A DNA stretch of 64,000 bases. It comes from a bacterium (GTDB taxonomy: Bacteria > Zhuqueibacterota > QNDG01 > JAFGCO01). Below, one piece after another: positions 27,510 through 37,401 of this stretch; within the stretch, counting starts at the first letter, position 1, and the number at the start of each line of letters is the position of its first letter. Location of the stretch: contig JAFGCO010000069.1 in the NCBI GenBank assembly GCA_016932575.1, forward strand, positions 1 through 64,000, written 5' to 3'. A model generated the notes under the pieces. That model made no database searches and was not told the origin of the DNA. It saw only the letters and a list, made by a program, of their open reading frames with translations. Position numbers and translations under genes: made by a program.

Positions 27510-29545
27510 ATGATGTGGAACAGACTTATTTTCACAATGATCATACTGATCCTGGCTGGCAGGGCAGATACAGCCACATCTGCCAGAGGCCCAGCGCCTT
27601 TCGATCCTGAGAAGGCCCTGAAGCTTGCTTCCCCGGACGGCAAGAATGTCATCCAATTTATGCCTGTGGACGGCAATCCCATGTACAGCCTATCGCGGTC
27701 CGGCCAGAAGATTATTGAACCGTCCGCCATGGGTTTTTCATTTAAAAAAGAGAGCCGCTCATTAGGCAAACTCGAACTGCTCACTGCCGGCATCTCAAGC
27801 ATGGATGAAACCTGGCGGCAGGTATGGGGAGAAAAACAGGAAATACGCAATCACTGTCACCAGTTGTCTGTTTCTTTGCGGGAAAAAAACAGTACCCGCC
27901 GGATTCTGAACATTGAATTTCGTGCGTATAATGACGGCATTGCTTTCCGCTACCTGTACCCGCAGCAGGGAGAAACCGACCTGGTTATCATGGATGAACT
28001 GACCGGGTTCAACCTCGCAAAAGATGGTCAGGCCTGGTGGATCGGCGCTTATCAGGACAACCGTTATGAATACCTCACCAGCAAATCTGCTGTCAGTTCC
28101 CTGAACAAGGTGCATACCCCGCTTACCATTCAAAGTGACAGCGGACTGTTCTTCAGTTTTCACGAGGCGAGGCTGGTCGATTTTGCCAGTATGACGCTGG
28201 CGCGTACGGAAGGCCATCACCTTAAGGCCGACCTGGTTCCATGGGCAGATGGTGACCGGGTCAAAACCGACGGCAGTTTTACCTCTCCCTGGCGCACGCT
28301 GCAAATTGCCGAGAAACCCGGCGATTTGATTACCTCTTATTTAATATTGAATCTGAATGATGAAAATATTCTTGAGGACATCTCCTGGATACATCCTTAC
28401 AAATATCTTGGCATCTGGTGGGGCATGCATATCGGTAAATTCACTTTCTGGGAAAGTCCGACACAGGGTGCAACCACTGAAAATGCCTTTGCTTATATCG
28501 ATTACTGCGCAGATTTCGGTATCGATCATTTATTGATTGAAGGCTGGAACAAGGGCTGGACGCCCGCATGGTATCAAAATGCCATGCATCGGTTCAGTTT
28601 TACCGAAGAGGCCGACGGATTCGACCTGAAAACGGTCACTGATTATGCAAAAGAAAAAGGCGTGAAAATGATCGGTTATCATGAAACCGGCTCCAATATT
28701 ATCAATTATCTGGAACAGATAGACGCCGGCATGTCGCTGTATCAGTCTCTGGGGATCCATGACATTAAGATCGGCCAGGTCGGTCCCCGGCTGAACATGA
28801 AAGAATGGCATCACGGCCAGTTCGGTGTTCAGTACTATCGTGAGGTTCTGAAAAAGGCGGCCGGGCATAAACTGACGGTCAATTTTCATGAGCCGATCAA
28901 GGATACAGGCGAGAGCGGCGCACTTATCCGAACATGATGTCGCATGAAGGCGCCAGGGGTCAGGAATATAACGCTTGGAGCGAAGGCAATCCGCCGTCAC
29001 ATACCGCAACAATTCCGTTCACACGGATGCTGGCCGGACCGATGGATTTTACTCCCGGTGTGCTGGATGTGGGCATATCCCAGGGATATGAAGGAAGAGA
29101 TGTACACACGACAGCGGCCAAGCAGCTTGCATTGTACGTGGTGCTGTATTCACCGATTCAGATGCTTGCCGATTTACCGGAAAATTATGCGGGCCACCCG
29201 GCATTCAAATTTCTGCAAGATATCCCCGTCGATTGGCAGGACACGAAAGTGCTGAATGCGGCAATCGGTGAATATATGACAACTGTGCGAAAAAACCGTC
29301 ACAGTGAGGACTGGTATCTGGGCAGCCTGACCAACGAAAAGCCACGGACATTGAAGATTGCATTGTCATTTCTGGATCCAGGCGCCGAATATCAGGCAAA
29401 AATATATGCGGATGCCGAAGGGATTACCTGGAACAGAAACGCCGATAAAATGGCTATTTCACAAAAAACAGTCACAGAGCAGGATACCCTGACACTGCAA
29501 CTCGCCCCGGGAGGCGGCACAGCCATTCGGTTTGCCAGGCAGTGA
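27510..29545 (+). pseudogene. GH97 alpha-glucosidase (SusB-like) split by a 2-bp frameshift
   Basis: Two frames together make one GH97 protein of about 675 residues. The first (27510-28937) carries the signal peptide, the N-terminal beta-sandwich and most of the barrel (LGIWWGMHIGKFTFW, MIGYHETGSN, VNFHEPIKDTG). The second (to 29545) continues with MMSHEGARGQEYNAWSEG and the C-terminal domain. At 28911-28915 the sequence GAGAG should be GAG: removing one GA gives GERRTYPNMMSHEG in frame, which fits the family. Glutamates in HETG, HEPIK and QEYNAW fit the inverting, calcium-dependent branch. The gene is either inactive or has an assembly error here. Start ATG 27510 has AAGGA upstream. Confidence 0.85.
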
Positions 29546-29612
29546 AGTTTTAGCGCCTTTCCAGTGTTCCGCTGGATACCCTGATCAGTGATTGTTGAAA
29601 GTGATTGAATAC

Positions 29613-30560
29613 ATGCTTCATCAAGATTTTCCTGTAAAAACGCTCAGAGCCTGTATCCGAAAACATCTGAATATTTCAGAGGAAAGCATCCGGTTCTCAC
29701 CGGTTACCACAGGCAAGTTCAATACATCATTTTACGTATTCACGGAACAGGGTGAATATGTATTGCGGATCGCTCCTTCTGACGACGTATTCTGCCTTTT
29801 TTATGAACGCCGAATGATGAAACAGGAGCCGCACCTGCACACACTTTTGCATGAGAAAACCGGCATTCCGGTGGCTCAAATTTATGCTTTTGACGACACA
29901 CAGGATCTCATCCCCAATCAATATCTGATCATGGAATGTCTGCCGGGCAAGGCGATGTCTGAATCATGGACATATGATGTGAATACAATTTTACGCGAAG
30001 TGGGTAATTGTTTACAACAGGCCCATGCATTAACCTCTGAAACATATGGATATATCGGTGAGCATCATCCGATGCCGCCGCAGAACAACTGGACCGATGC
30101 ATTTGTCATGATGTGGAACAAACTCATCGACGATGTGACTTCCAGCGGCTATTATAACGATCATGAAGCATCGCATCTGCGAACTTTGCTGGACCGCTAC
30201 GTCAAATATTTCGACCGCCCGGTGAATGCCAGTCTGCTTCATATGGACGTCTGGGCTCAGAACATTCTCATTGATGAACACAGTCATGTGACAGGCCTGG
30301 TCGACTGGGACCGTGCCTTGTGGGGCGATCCTGAGATTGAATTTGCCGTGCTGGATTACTGCGGCATCTCTGAGCCGGCTTTCTGGCAAGGCTATGAGCA
30401 GGAACGCGATCTGTCTAATGATGCCCGGATTCGCAGTATATTTTATCTTCTCTATGAATTGCAAAAGTATATCCCCATCCGGCATTTTCGTCAAAACAGT
30501 CCGGATACAGCGCGCCGGTATAAAGCGCAGGTGATGCGTATTGTGGAACATTCATTTTAA
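29613..30560 (+). CDS. Aminoglycoside phosphotransferase (APH)-fold kinase
   Basis: A protein of about 315 residues in the APH/choline-kinase fold. The N-lobe nucleotide region holds GKFNTSFYVFTEQGEYVLRI. The catalytic loop is LLHMDVWAQNILI (the HxDxxxxN pattern) and the metal aspartate is in GLVDWDRALWGDPEIE. Such enzymes phosphorylate small molecules including antibiotics, homoserine, choline and sugars; nothing here points to drug resistance. The start is uncertain: ATG 29613 is chosen, but GTG 29601 and TTG 29592 are in frame and none has a clear Shine-Dalgarno site. It follows the GH97 gene on the same strand. Confidence 0.78.
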   Translation: MLHQDFPVKTLRACIRKHLNISEESIRFSPVTTGKFNTSFYVFTEQGEYVLRIAPSDDVFCLFYERRMMKQEPHLHTLLHEKTGIPVAQIYAFDDTQDLIPNQYLIMECLPGKAMSESWTYDVNTILREVGNCLQQAHALTSETYGYIGEHHPMPPQNNWTDAFVMMWNKLIDDVTSSGYYNDHEASHLRTLLDRYVKYFDRPVNASLLHMDVWAQNILIDEHSHVTGLVDWDRALWGDPEIEFAVLDYCGISEPAFWQGYEQERDLSNDARIRSIFYLLYELQKYIPIRHFRQNSPDTARRYKAQVMRIVEHSF

Positions 30561-30648
30561 GATGGTTTTGTGTAAGTGAGGAATGGTTGTTTTGTTTTAT
30601 ACAAATCAAGTTGGCCATAAATCCATTGAATTTAAGGAGACATTGACA

Positions 30649-32772
30649 ATGAAATTACCGTATAAATATATCGCGACCGTATCTGTTATATGTGTAATTT
30701 CACAAGCAGTAAATGCGCATCATTTTTATTGGAGTTCAGTAGAAGGCATTTGTGGCGGAAGTGTCTGTACGATTACTGAAACCGAAGAAGGCAGTCTGTT
30801 TGCCGGCACAAAAAATGGAATATATTATGCGGAAGACAAAACTGGATTATGGAAATTTAAAGGATTGGCAGATAAGTGGATTTATTGTCTGATACAAAAT
30901 GAATCCGGGTATCTTTTCGCCGGGACATTCAGCGGCCTCTATCGGTCGAAAGATATGGGAACCACCTGGAAAGAAATCAAATCCGGCAAATATTTATGGG
31001 TAAGGGATATCATTATAGGTAATGATAATAAACTCATTATGTGTTCTGATTACGGTAATTTTTATTCAATGGACAATGGAGACACATGGGCTGAAATCGA
31101 TTCATTATCGATGCCTGTCAGTACTTTATTCAATTTTCAAAATCAATATATTATTGCAGCATGCGGGGATAATGGAATATACAGATCCTGTGATAATGGG
31201 GTTTCCTGGCAAAAAACAATTGATATTTTTCCTGCAATGTTTTCCATCACGAGTGATTTAACAGGCAGACTTTGGGCCGGCTGTTGGGGAGGTTTTGTAT
31301 GCTTTTCAAATGACTCAGGGGAAACGTGGTCAAGACTGAATCACAATATGGAACTCGGTCATGTGAATGCCTTTACAATGAACGCTGAAAATCATTTAAT
31401 ACTGGGCGATGAAGAGGGTCATGTCTATGTATCAAGAACGTCAGGACAGACCTGGGAAAATCGTCTGACAATATATGAAAGTATTAACTGTATAATCGTT
31501 GATGAAGAAGGATATATATTGACTGGAACAGATGGAGCGGGAATATATTATTCGAAGAATGATACTTCCTGGGATCAAAGCATCAAGGGCATGAATAATT
31601 ATACAATCACTGTACTTGTTGCAAATTCAGACAATCAACTCTATGCGGTCAAAAGTCCGGATTTTTACAGGTATGATGGCACATCTGAATATTCCAATTT
31701 GTTTGATAAAATATATCGTTCAAGGGACAATGGAATGACTTGGGAAAAAATATCATCGACCAGCTATGTGATAAACGATTTAATCAACCATCCGAATGGT
31801 TCCATGTTCGGAGGGACCGATAACAATGGTATTATATGTTCCGAAGACAGTGGAAAAACCTGGTCAGTTGTTGGAGGAGAAAGCTGGATTTCAATCAGCA
31901 AGTTGGCAATCAATTCAAATGGTGAATTATTTGCCGGAATCGACGGATTCAATTATGGCGGAATTTATTATTCTTCCGATAGCGGAAAGACATGGGTCGA
32001 GAAATCGGATGGCCTTCCAAATGCGGGTATTGATAATTTAATTGTCGATCATGACGATAAAATTTTCGTGTCATCATGGTTCGGAATTTATAAAAGTATC
32101 AATCATGGAGATTCATGGGAACAATGTTTGGATCATGATTCATACGGTACCACGATAACGATTTCACAAAATAATGACATTTATATTGGGAATAGCGAGG
32201 GGAAACTGCTTAAATCAGAAGATCATGGTATTCACTGGTATGAAATAGAACTGAATTCTGATGTTTCAAAAATCAATTCAATTAAAATGACTGATGATAA
32301 TCAACTGTTTTTAGGTACAGATAACGGAATATATATATCAAACGACCATGGGATCTCCTGGACAATGTGTAACAAAAATTTACCCTTTAATGAAATTGAC
32401 TGTATTGAATTATTATCATCAGATCAAATTTTAATCAGTGTCAGAGGAAGCGGATTGTATGTATCTAAAATTGAAACCAATATCAATACTGATTTAAATA
32501 CAGAAAAAAGGGATTTTCATTTACTTCAAAATTATCCTAATCCATTTAATCACTCAACAAAAATCAGTTATTATTTATCAGAATCCGGAAATGTCAGTTT
32601 AAAAATATATAATATTTCAGGGCAGGTAATACAAACATTGATTCATGAATATCAGGTATCAGGTGAATATAAAATAAACTGGGATTCAAATGGATTGCCA
32701 AGTGGAATCTATCTTTATGAATTGAAGACCGACGCAATTTCTGAAACAAATAAATTGATCATTCATAAGTAA
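30649..32772 (+). CDS. Secreted BNR/Asp-box beta-propeller protein with sorting domain
   Basis: A 707-residue protein with signal peptide MKLPYKYIATVSVICVIS; the start is set by AAGGAG 9 bases upstream. Many Asp-box-like repeats follow, for example SMDNGDTWAEI, SSDSGKTWVEKSDGLP and SNDHGISWTMC, forming one or two propellers (about 30-610) of the sialidase/sortilin/YCF48 kind. No sialidase catalytic residues were recognised, so a binding role is more likely than hydrolysis. The end is a sorting domain ([18 protein letters not shown]). The base composition is more AT-rich than most neighbours. Confidence 0.8.
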   Translation: MKLPYKYIATVSVICVISQAVNAHHFYWSSVEGICGGSVCTITETEEGSLFAGTKNGIYYAEDKTGLWKFKGLADKWIYCLIQNESGYLFAGTFSGLYRSKDMGTTWKEIKSGKYLWVRDIIIGNDNKLIMCSDYGNFYSMDNGDTWAEIDSLSMPVSTLFNFQNQYIIAACGDNGIYRSCDNGVSWQKTIDIFPAMFSITSDLTGRLWAGCWGGFVCFSNDSGETWSRLNHNMELGHVNAFTMNAENHLILGDEEGHVYVSRTSGQTWENRLTIYESINCIIVDEEGYILTGTDGAGIYYSKNDTSWDQSIKGMNNYTITVLVANSDNQLYAVKSPDFYRYDGTSEYSNLFDKIYRSRDNGMTWEKISSTSYVINDLINHPNGSMFGGTDNNGIICSEDSGKTWSVVGGESWISISKLAINSNGELFAGIDGFNYGGIYYSSDSGKTWVEKSDGLPNAGIDNLIVDHDDKIFVSSWFGIYKSINHGDSWEQCLDHDSYGTTITISQNNDIYIGNSEGKLLKSEDHGIHWYEIELNSDVSKINSIKMTDDNQLFLGTDNGIYISNDHGISWTMCNKNLPFNEIDCIELLSSDQILISVRGSGLYVSKIETNINTDLNTEKRDFHLLQNYPNPFNHSTKISYYLSESGNVSLKIYNISGQVIQTLIHEYQVSGEYKINWDSNGLPSGIYLYELKTDAISETNKLIIHK

Positions 32773-33029
32773 ATTTTGACTGATAACTGGGGGAAGTAAA
32801 TTTACAATAGGGAAAGGAAAAATCACAATGCCACAATAGATAATCATGAGTGCAATAATCCGGACAGCATTCGGTATTTTTGATGAAATGATTAAATTTT
32901 TGTCATAATTTGAAACAATTGCTTTTTTCTGCCGTAAAATTTAAGTAACTTAAATAAAGCACTCTTCTCTCTTTCAGCACAGAGAGGCGGTGCATGGTGT
33001 TGAATAACTCCAACCACTAGGAGGCGATC

Positions 33030-35156
33030 ATGCAAGATCAAGATCAATTCGACACCACGATGGAAGAGCAGGCATTTGCGGAAGAACCGCAAATGGAGAA
33101 AGAAGATTTACAACCTGTTGAGGAAACGGACGCAGAGGAAGAAACCGTTCTGCGTTCAGATCCTGCTATTGTGGTGAAGAAAGACGACGCGGTAGTTTCC
33201 GAACACACACTCGAAAACTTTCCTGTCCGAATCGGACGAAAATCAACCAATCACATTGTGCTCGACGAAAAAAATGTTTCCCGCCAGCATGCGCAGATCG
33301 TAATGAAAGACGATCAATTTTTCATTGAGGATTCGGGAAGCACAGGCGGCACAAAAGTTAATGGCGAACCGGTAACTGAAAAAGATATTCATACCGGTGA
33401 CCGCATCGAGATCGGTTCGTTTCAGCTTCATTTCAATTCGGGTATTCCTGAAGACGAACGCACCATCTATGATGCGGACGATCAGACCATGCTCGAAGAA
33501 GGCACGGAGCTGGATGAAGAACGAACCCTGTTTTATGAAGAACCTGTCGCCAAACTGATTGTCGATCAATGCGATTCCCTGGAAGGCGAATTTTCTCTGG
33601 AAGAGGAGGAAACCACTCTGGGCCGTGACGAAGAAGCGGATATCACCATCGATGACAAACGGATATCCAGGCAGCATTGTAAAATCTCTGTGAACGAAGA
33701 AGGGAATTACACCCTGACAGATCTTGGCAGTTCCAATGGTACATTCTTGAACGGCCAGCGCATCGCAGAAAAAGTTCTGGAACACGGGGACCATATCCAG
33801 ATTGGCTCCAGCCGGTTCAGTTTTTCTCTGGAAACACCAGCTCAGCCGGGCAAGAAACAAATCATGCACCCCGTGATGAAGGGAGCCATTGCTGTTTTAG
33901 GCGTTGCAGCGCTCATTTTTGTCGCAATTAAAATCGTGCCGCAATTTCAAACTCCCGAACCGCAAAAAGTGATTCTTCAGAAACTCTGGGAACAGTCCAC
34001 CATCACATCCGTCACATCCTCACCAAGTCTGGGAGATGTGAATGGCGATGGATATATGGACATCGTGACTTCAGATATAAGCGGCCGTGTCTATGCCATG
34101 GACACGCGTCAGGGAGGATCCATCTGGAACGCAACTTTAAAAACAAATGGCGGACCCCATCTCTGCTCACCCCTGCTGGCGGATATCAACAAAAGCGATG
34201 GCGAGTTTGATGTGATTATGGCCACATCCACACAGGGAGTCTGGGCGATTGACGGTGCAACCGAGCGGCGCATCTGGAAGGGTGTGCTGGACAGTGCCGT
34301 ACCCGGAACTCCGGCTGCGGCAGACATCAACAATGACGGCACATCGGACATCTTCCTGGGTACAAAGCAAGGCACACTCAGCTGCTATGACGGGCGCCAG
34401 GGGGGTGTTGTATGGAAAGTATCTCTCAATGCGATGCTGCAAACCTCCCCGCGCCTGGCCGATTTGAATAAAGACGGTTATGCGGATGTCGTAATTGGGG
34501 CCAATGATTACAGGATTCATGCGTTTGACGGGAGGAACGGTCAAACCATCTGGGTGCATGTGGGTACACATTTGCCTTCAACAGCGGCTATCGCAGACAT
34601 GAATGACGACAATATTCCCGATGTGGCGATTGTCACGCCGGCTGAAGCCATTGTTCTTGAAGGCGAGACCGGATCGGCCCTGTGGCGCTGGTCAGTGCCT
34701 CAAACTGCGCGTCCGACATCCATGGATCCCTTTCAACCGTTTCCTCCTGCCATATCAGACCTGAACCGCGACCGTATCCCGGATGTGATTGTATCCACTG
34801 CAGGCGGTCATGTTTATGCCATTAATGGTGCCTCACAAGGTGCATCCTATATCTGGGATTATGGTGTCACTGCGTCGCGAAAAACAGCACCAGCTCTGTA
34901 TGATTTGAACCGTGATGGCGTGTCCGATGTGATTTTTGGGGATCCTGCGGGCAATTTAACCGTGGTTGACGGAAGCACCGGGCATCAATTGAATCAGATC
35001 AATGTAAACGGCAGTATCGTTGCAGCTCCGGTCATTGCAGACCTGAACGGCAATGGAACCGCGGATATTGTTGTCGGCACAAAGAACAAAAAGATTGTGG
35101 CCGTTCAGACAGAATCTTCCGTGGGAAAAAATCAAATCGTTTGGAATTCCTTCTAA
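33030..35156 (+). CDS. Membrane protein with two FHA domains and an extracytoplasmic beta-propeller
   Basis: A 708-residue protein with an excellent Shine-Dalgarno site (AGGAGG). Residues 1-55 are acidic, with threonines. FHA domain 1 (about 65-140) has FPVRIGRKSTNHIVL and VSRQHAQI. FHA domain 2 (about 190-275) has TLGRDEEADITI, ISRQHCKI and GSSNGTFLNG. A single transmembrane helix follows at about 287-306 (GAIAVLGVAALIFVAIKIV), preceded by basic residues, so the FHA side is cytoplasmic. Residues 320-708 hold eight FG-GAP/PQQ-like units (for example ADINNDGTSDIFLG) forming a propeller outside the membrane. FHA domains bind phosphothreonine. The next two genes encode a PP2C phosphatase and a Ser/Thr kinase, the obvious partners. 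Confidence 0.88.
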   Translation: MQDQDQFDTTMEEQAFAEEPQMEKEDLQPVEETDAEEETVLRSDPAIVVKKDDAVVSEHTLENFPVRIGRKSTNHIVLDEKNVSRQHAQIVMKDDQFFIEDSGSTGGTKVNGEPVTEKDIHTGDRIEIGSFQLHFNSGIPEDERTIYDADDQTMLEEGTELDEERTLFYEEPVAKLIVDQCDSLEGEFSLEEEETTLGRDEEADITIDDKRISRQHCKISVNEEGNYTLTDLGSSNGTFLNGQRIAEKVLEHGDHIQIGSSRFSFSLETPAQPGKKQIMHPVMKGAIAVLGVAALIFVAIKIVPQFQTPEPQKVILQKLWEQSTITSVTSSPSLGDVNGDGYMDIVTSDISGRVYAMDTRQGGSIWNATLKTNGGPHLCSPLLADINKSDGEFDVIMATSTQGVWAIDGATERRIWKGVLDSAVPGTPAAADINNDGTSDIFLGTKQGTLSCYDGRQGGVVWKVSLNAMLQTSPRLADLNKDGYADVVIGANDYRIHAFDGRNGQTIWVHVGTHLPSTAAIADMNDDNIPDVAIVTPAEAIVLEGETGSALWRWSVPQTARPTSMDPFQPFPPAISDLNRDRIPDVIVSTAGGHVYAINGASQGASYIWDYGVTASRKTAPALYDLNRDGVSDVIFGDPAGNLTVVDGSTGHQLNQINVNGSIVAAPVIADLNGNGTADIVVGTKNKKIVAVQTESSVGKNQIVWNSF

Positions 35157-35173
35157 AATTAAATACATTTTGA

Positions 35174-35229
35174 GGGATAGCGCGATATCCTTTTTCTTTG
35201 AAAGAGGATATCTGTGCTATCCCCTTTTT
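35174..35229 (+). terminator. Large hairpin with T-run between the FHA gene and the PP2C gene
   Basis: Two-part stem: GGGATAGC (35174-35181) pairs with GCTATCCC (35216-35223) and GATATCC (35184-35190) with GGATATC (35206-35212), around a 15-base loop, followed by CTTTTTA. It has the form of an intrinsic terminator, but it stops just before the Shine-Dalgarno AAGGAG of the phosphatase gene. It may therefore act as an attenuator that lowers expression of the phosphatase and kinase relative to the FHA protein. Confidence 0.7.
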
Positions 35230-35243
35230 AAAGGAGCCCTGTT

Positions 35244-36041
35244 TTGAGCAATGATATGACACTCGATTGCTATGCGGTCACGGACAAGGGATTACGGCGG
35301 CGTCTGAATGAGGATTCATATGTGTGCAGGCCTGATGTCGGACTTTTCCTGGTAGCCGATGGCATGGGCGGTGAAAGTTGCGGTGATGTGGCCAGTCAAT
35401 TGACAGCAACCGTTTTTAAAAACAGTATCACACCCTATTTGATAGATGAAGAAGCAACCATTCCTTTTGAACATACGAATGAGAATGATTTACTCATGAA
35501 TGCGATGGGGCATGCTGCTGAGCAGACCAATCAGGCGGTACTCAGATCCGTGAAAGAAAGCCCTTCATGCCGCGGTATGGGATCGACCCTGACTGCTGCT
35601 ATTCTGCACGAAGGATTGATCTATATCGTGCATGTGGGAGACTCTCGCTTATATGAATATGAAAACGGTTATCTCGATCTCATCACAGAAGATCATACGC
35701 GTGTTCAGGAATTGGTAAATAAAAAAATACTCTCACCGGAAGAAGCGCGCACACATCGTGAGCGCCATATTATCACACGATGTGTCGGAAGAAAAAAACA
35801 GTTCAGGCCCGACCTGTTGAAGTTGGAGTATCTACCGGGCAATCTTTATCTTATCTGCAGCGACGGTCTTTATGACATGATGGATAATGATACAATGACC
35901 GAAATTATTGCGGCAAATACAACCCTTGAACAGATAGGGCAACAGCTTGTGGATGGCGCCAATAAAAACGGGGGGAAGGATAATATCACGATCGTCCTTT
36001 TCCGGCAGAAGTCTGAAAACAGCGATGGAGAGTTTGACTGA
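35244..36041 (+). CDS. PP2C-family protein serine/threonine phosphatase
   Basis: A 265-residue metal-dependent phosphatase of the Stp1 type. The motifs appear in order: RRRLNEDSY, VADGMGGES, RGMGSTLTAA, HVGDSRLYEYENG, TEDHTRVQELV, CSDGLYDMMDND and GKDNITIVLF, so the metal-binding aspartates are intact. TTG 35244 is the likely start because AAGGAG lies 7 bases upstream; the first ATG (35256) is too far. The 3' end overlaps the kinase gene by 17 bases, indicating coupled translation. Its likely substrates are the kinase itself and the FHA protein upstream, by analogy with PknB/PstP systems. Confidence 0.93.
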   Translation: MSNDMTLDCYAVTDKGLRRRLNEDSYVCRPDVGLFLVADGMGGESCGDVASQLTATVFKNSITPYLIDEEATIPFEHTNENDLLMNAMGHAAEQTNQAVLRSVKESPSCRGMGSTLTAAILHEGLIYIVHVGDSRLYEYENGYLDLITEDHTRVQELVNKKILSPEEARTHRERHIITRCVGRKKQFRPDLLKLEYLPGNLYLICSDGLYDMMDNDTMTEIIAANTTLEQIGQQLVDGANKNGGKDNITIVLFRQKSENSDGEFD

Positions 36042-37233
36042 GTTGAGTCCAAAAAAGACGAAAAAGAAACTGGGAAAATACGAAATCGACAGACAGATCG
36101 GTAAAGGCAGCGCGGCCAACATCTATCTGGCTGAACAGGATTCTCTCGGAAGAAAACTTGTAATTAAAGAGCTGCTGCCCCTGTATGCATCAAATGAAAA
36201 GATCATTATACGCTTTCAGCGAGAAGCCAAACTCATTTCCCAGCTTTCACACGAAGCCATTATTCACATTTACGATTATTGGGTGAAAAACAATTCCTAT
36301 TACATCGCAATGGAATATGTTCCCGGACCTCATCTGCGAAAAATTCTGTCCACGGTGCATCATGTGCCCGTTCATATCGCTGCCCTGATTATTTATCAGA
36401 TATCCAGGGGGCTCGAACATGCTCATAAAAACGGTGTGGTCCATCGTGATTTGAAACCCGCCAATATCATGATCTCGAATCTGGGGCAGGTGAAAATTCT
36501 TGATTTTGGCGTGGCTCATTTCCAGGCGGAAGAGAATCTGACGGCACTGGGCGCTGTACTCGGCACCTACCACTACATGTCACCTGAACAGGCCCTGGGT
36601 AAAAAGGTTGCGCCCGCATCTGATGTGTTCTCTCTGGGCATTCTGTTTTACGAATTGTTAACAGGAATCAAACCCTTTTCAAAAGATGACAACGGGGACG
36701 TGATCGAAAAAATCGTGCATAAAAATGTGCGGTCGGTACGGAAAATCAATCCGGCTGTACCCAGATCGATCGACCGCCTCATAAAAAGATGCCTGCGTAA
36801 GAATATCAAACGGCGGTTTCAGGATGTGGATCAGATCAAATTAAAACTTGAAAAATATCTGAAGCGCTATTCGCTTGATCATAATGCCATTCTGAAAACC
36901 TATCTGGACAACATTGCACCGACACCGCCTGACCCGCATTGGCCTCCCGGTCTCGGTAAAAGAATCCGATACCGTCTCACCCATCAAAAAGTCGGAACCT
37001 ATTTTCTCTGGTTCTTGATCATGGCGGGTATTGTTTACGGCGAGAAACATTTATTGTCTAAAAACATAACCCTCGCCGATCAATGGAAAACTGCAAGAGA
37101 TTTCACGGTCTCATTATGGCATCAGGTGGTCCCACCAAAATCGAAACCGGCAATTCACCAAGAGACAGCATCTGAAGCAGGAGAAGAACAATCAGTAATT
37201 TCACCGCAAGATTCAACATCCTTAATAAACTAA
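36025..37233 (+). CDS. Hanks-type Ser/Thr protein kinase with C-terminal transmembrane helix
   Basis: A protein of about 402 residues. Kinase domain (about 18-285): GKGSAANIYLAEQ glycine loop, lysine in LVIKELLP, HRDLKPANIM catalytic loop, DFGVAH, an activation segment ending GTYHYMSPEQA, and SDVFSLGILFYELLTG. All essential residues are present. A transmembrane helix lies near the C-terminus (TYFLWFLIMAGIVYG) and the short outside tail is Ser/Pro/Glu-rich without PASTA repeats. The frame is open back to 35947, but ATG 36025, overlapping the phosphatase stop, gives the natural start. It forms an operon with the phosphatase. Confidence 0.92.
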   Translation: MESLTELSPKKTKKKLGKYEIDRQIGKGSAANIYLAEQDSLGRKLVIKELLPLYASNEKIIIRFQREAKLISQLSHEAIIHIYDYWVKNNSYYIAMEYVPGPHLRKILSTVHHVPVHIAALIIYQISRGLEHAHKNGVVHRDLKPANIMISNLGQVKILDFGVAHFQAEENLTALGAVLGTYHYMSPEQALGKKVAPASDVFSLGILFYELLTGIKPFSKDDNGDVIEKIVHKNVRSVRKINPAVPRSIDRLIKRCLRKNIKRRFQDVDQIKLKLEKYLKRYSLDHNAILKTYLDNIAPTPPDPHWPPGLGKRIRYRLTHQKVGTYFLWFLIMAGIVYGEKHLLSKNITLADQWKTARDFTVSLWHQVVPPKSKPAIHQETASEAGEEQSVISPQDSTSLIN

Positions 37234-37401
37234 CCTCATCATTTTCCTTTTTTATACTCTGGCGGGGTTAGCCGACAGCTCATCATTTAAAGTAACTTTT
37301 ATGCATCGAAATTGAAAGTATGTCCTGAGATGACCTCAACTGATCTCAAATACCATGAATATCCGTCCGGAATTATATATATCAAGCAGAAAGGATTTTT
37401 A

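Noticed and set aside
29613-30560. Aminoglycoside resistance gene
   Set aside because: Only the general APH fold is visible; nothing specific to a resistance subfamily and no mobile context.
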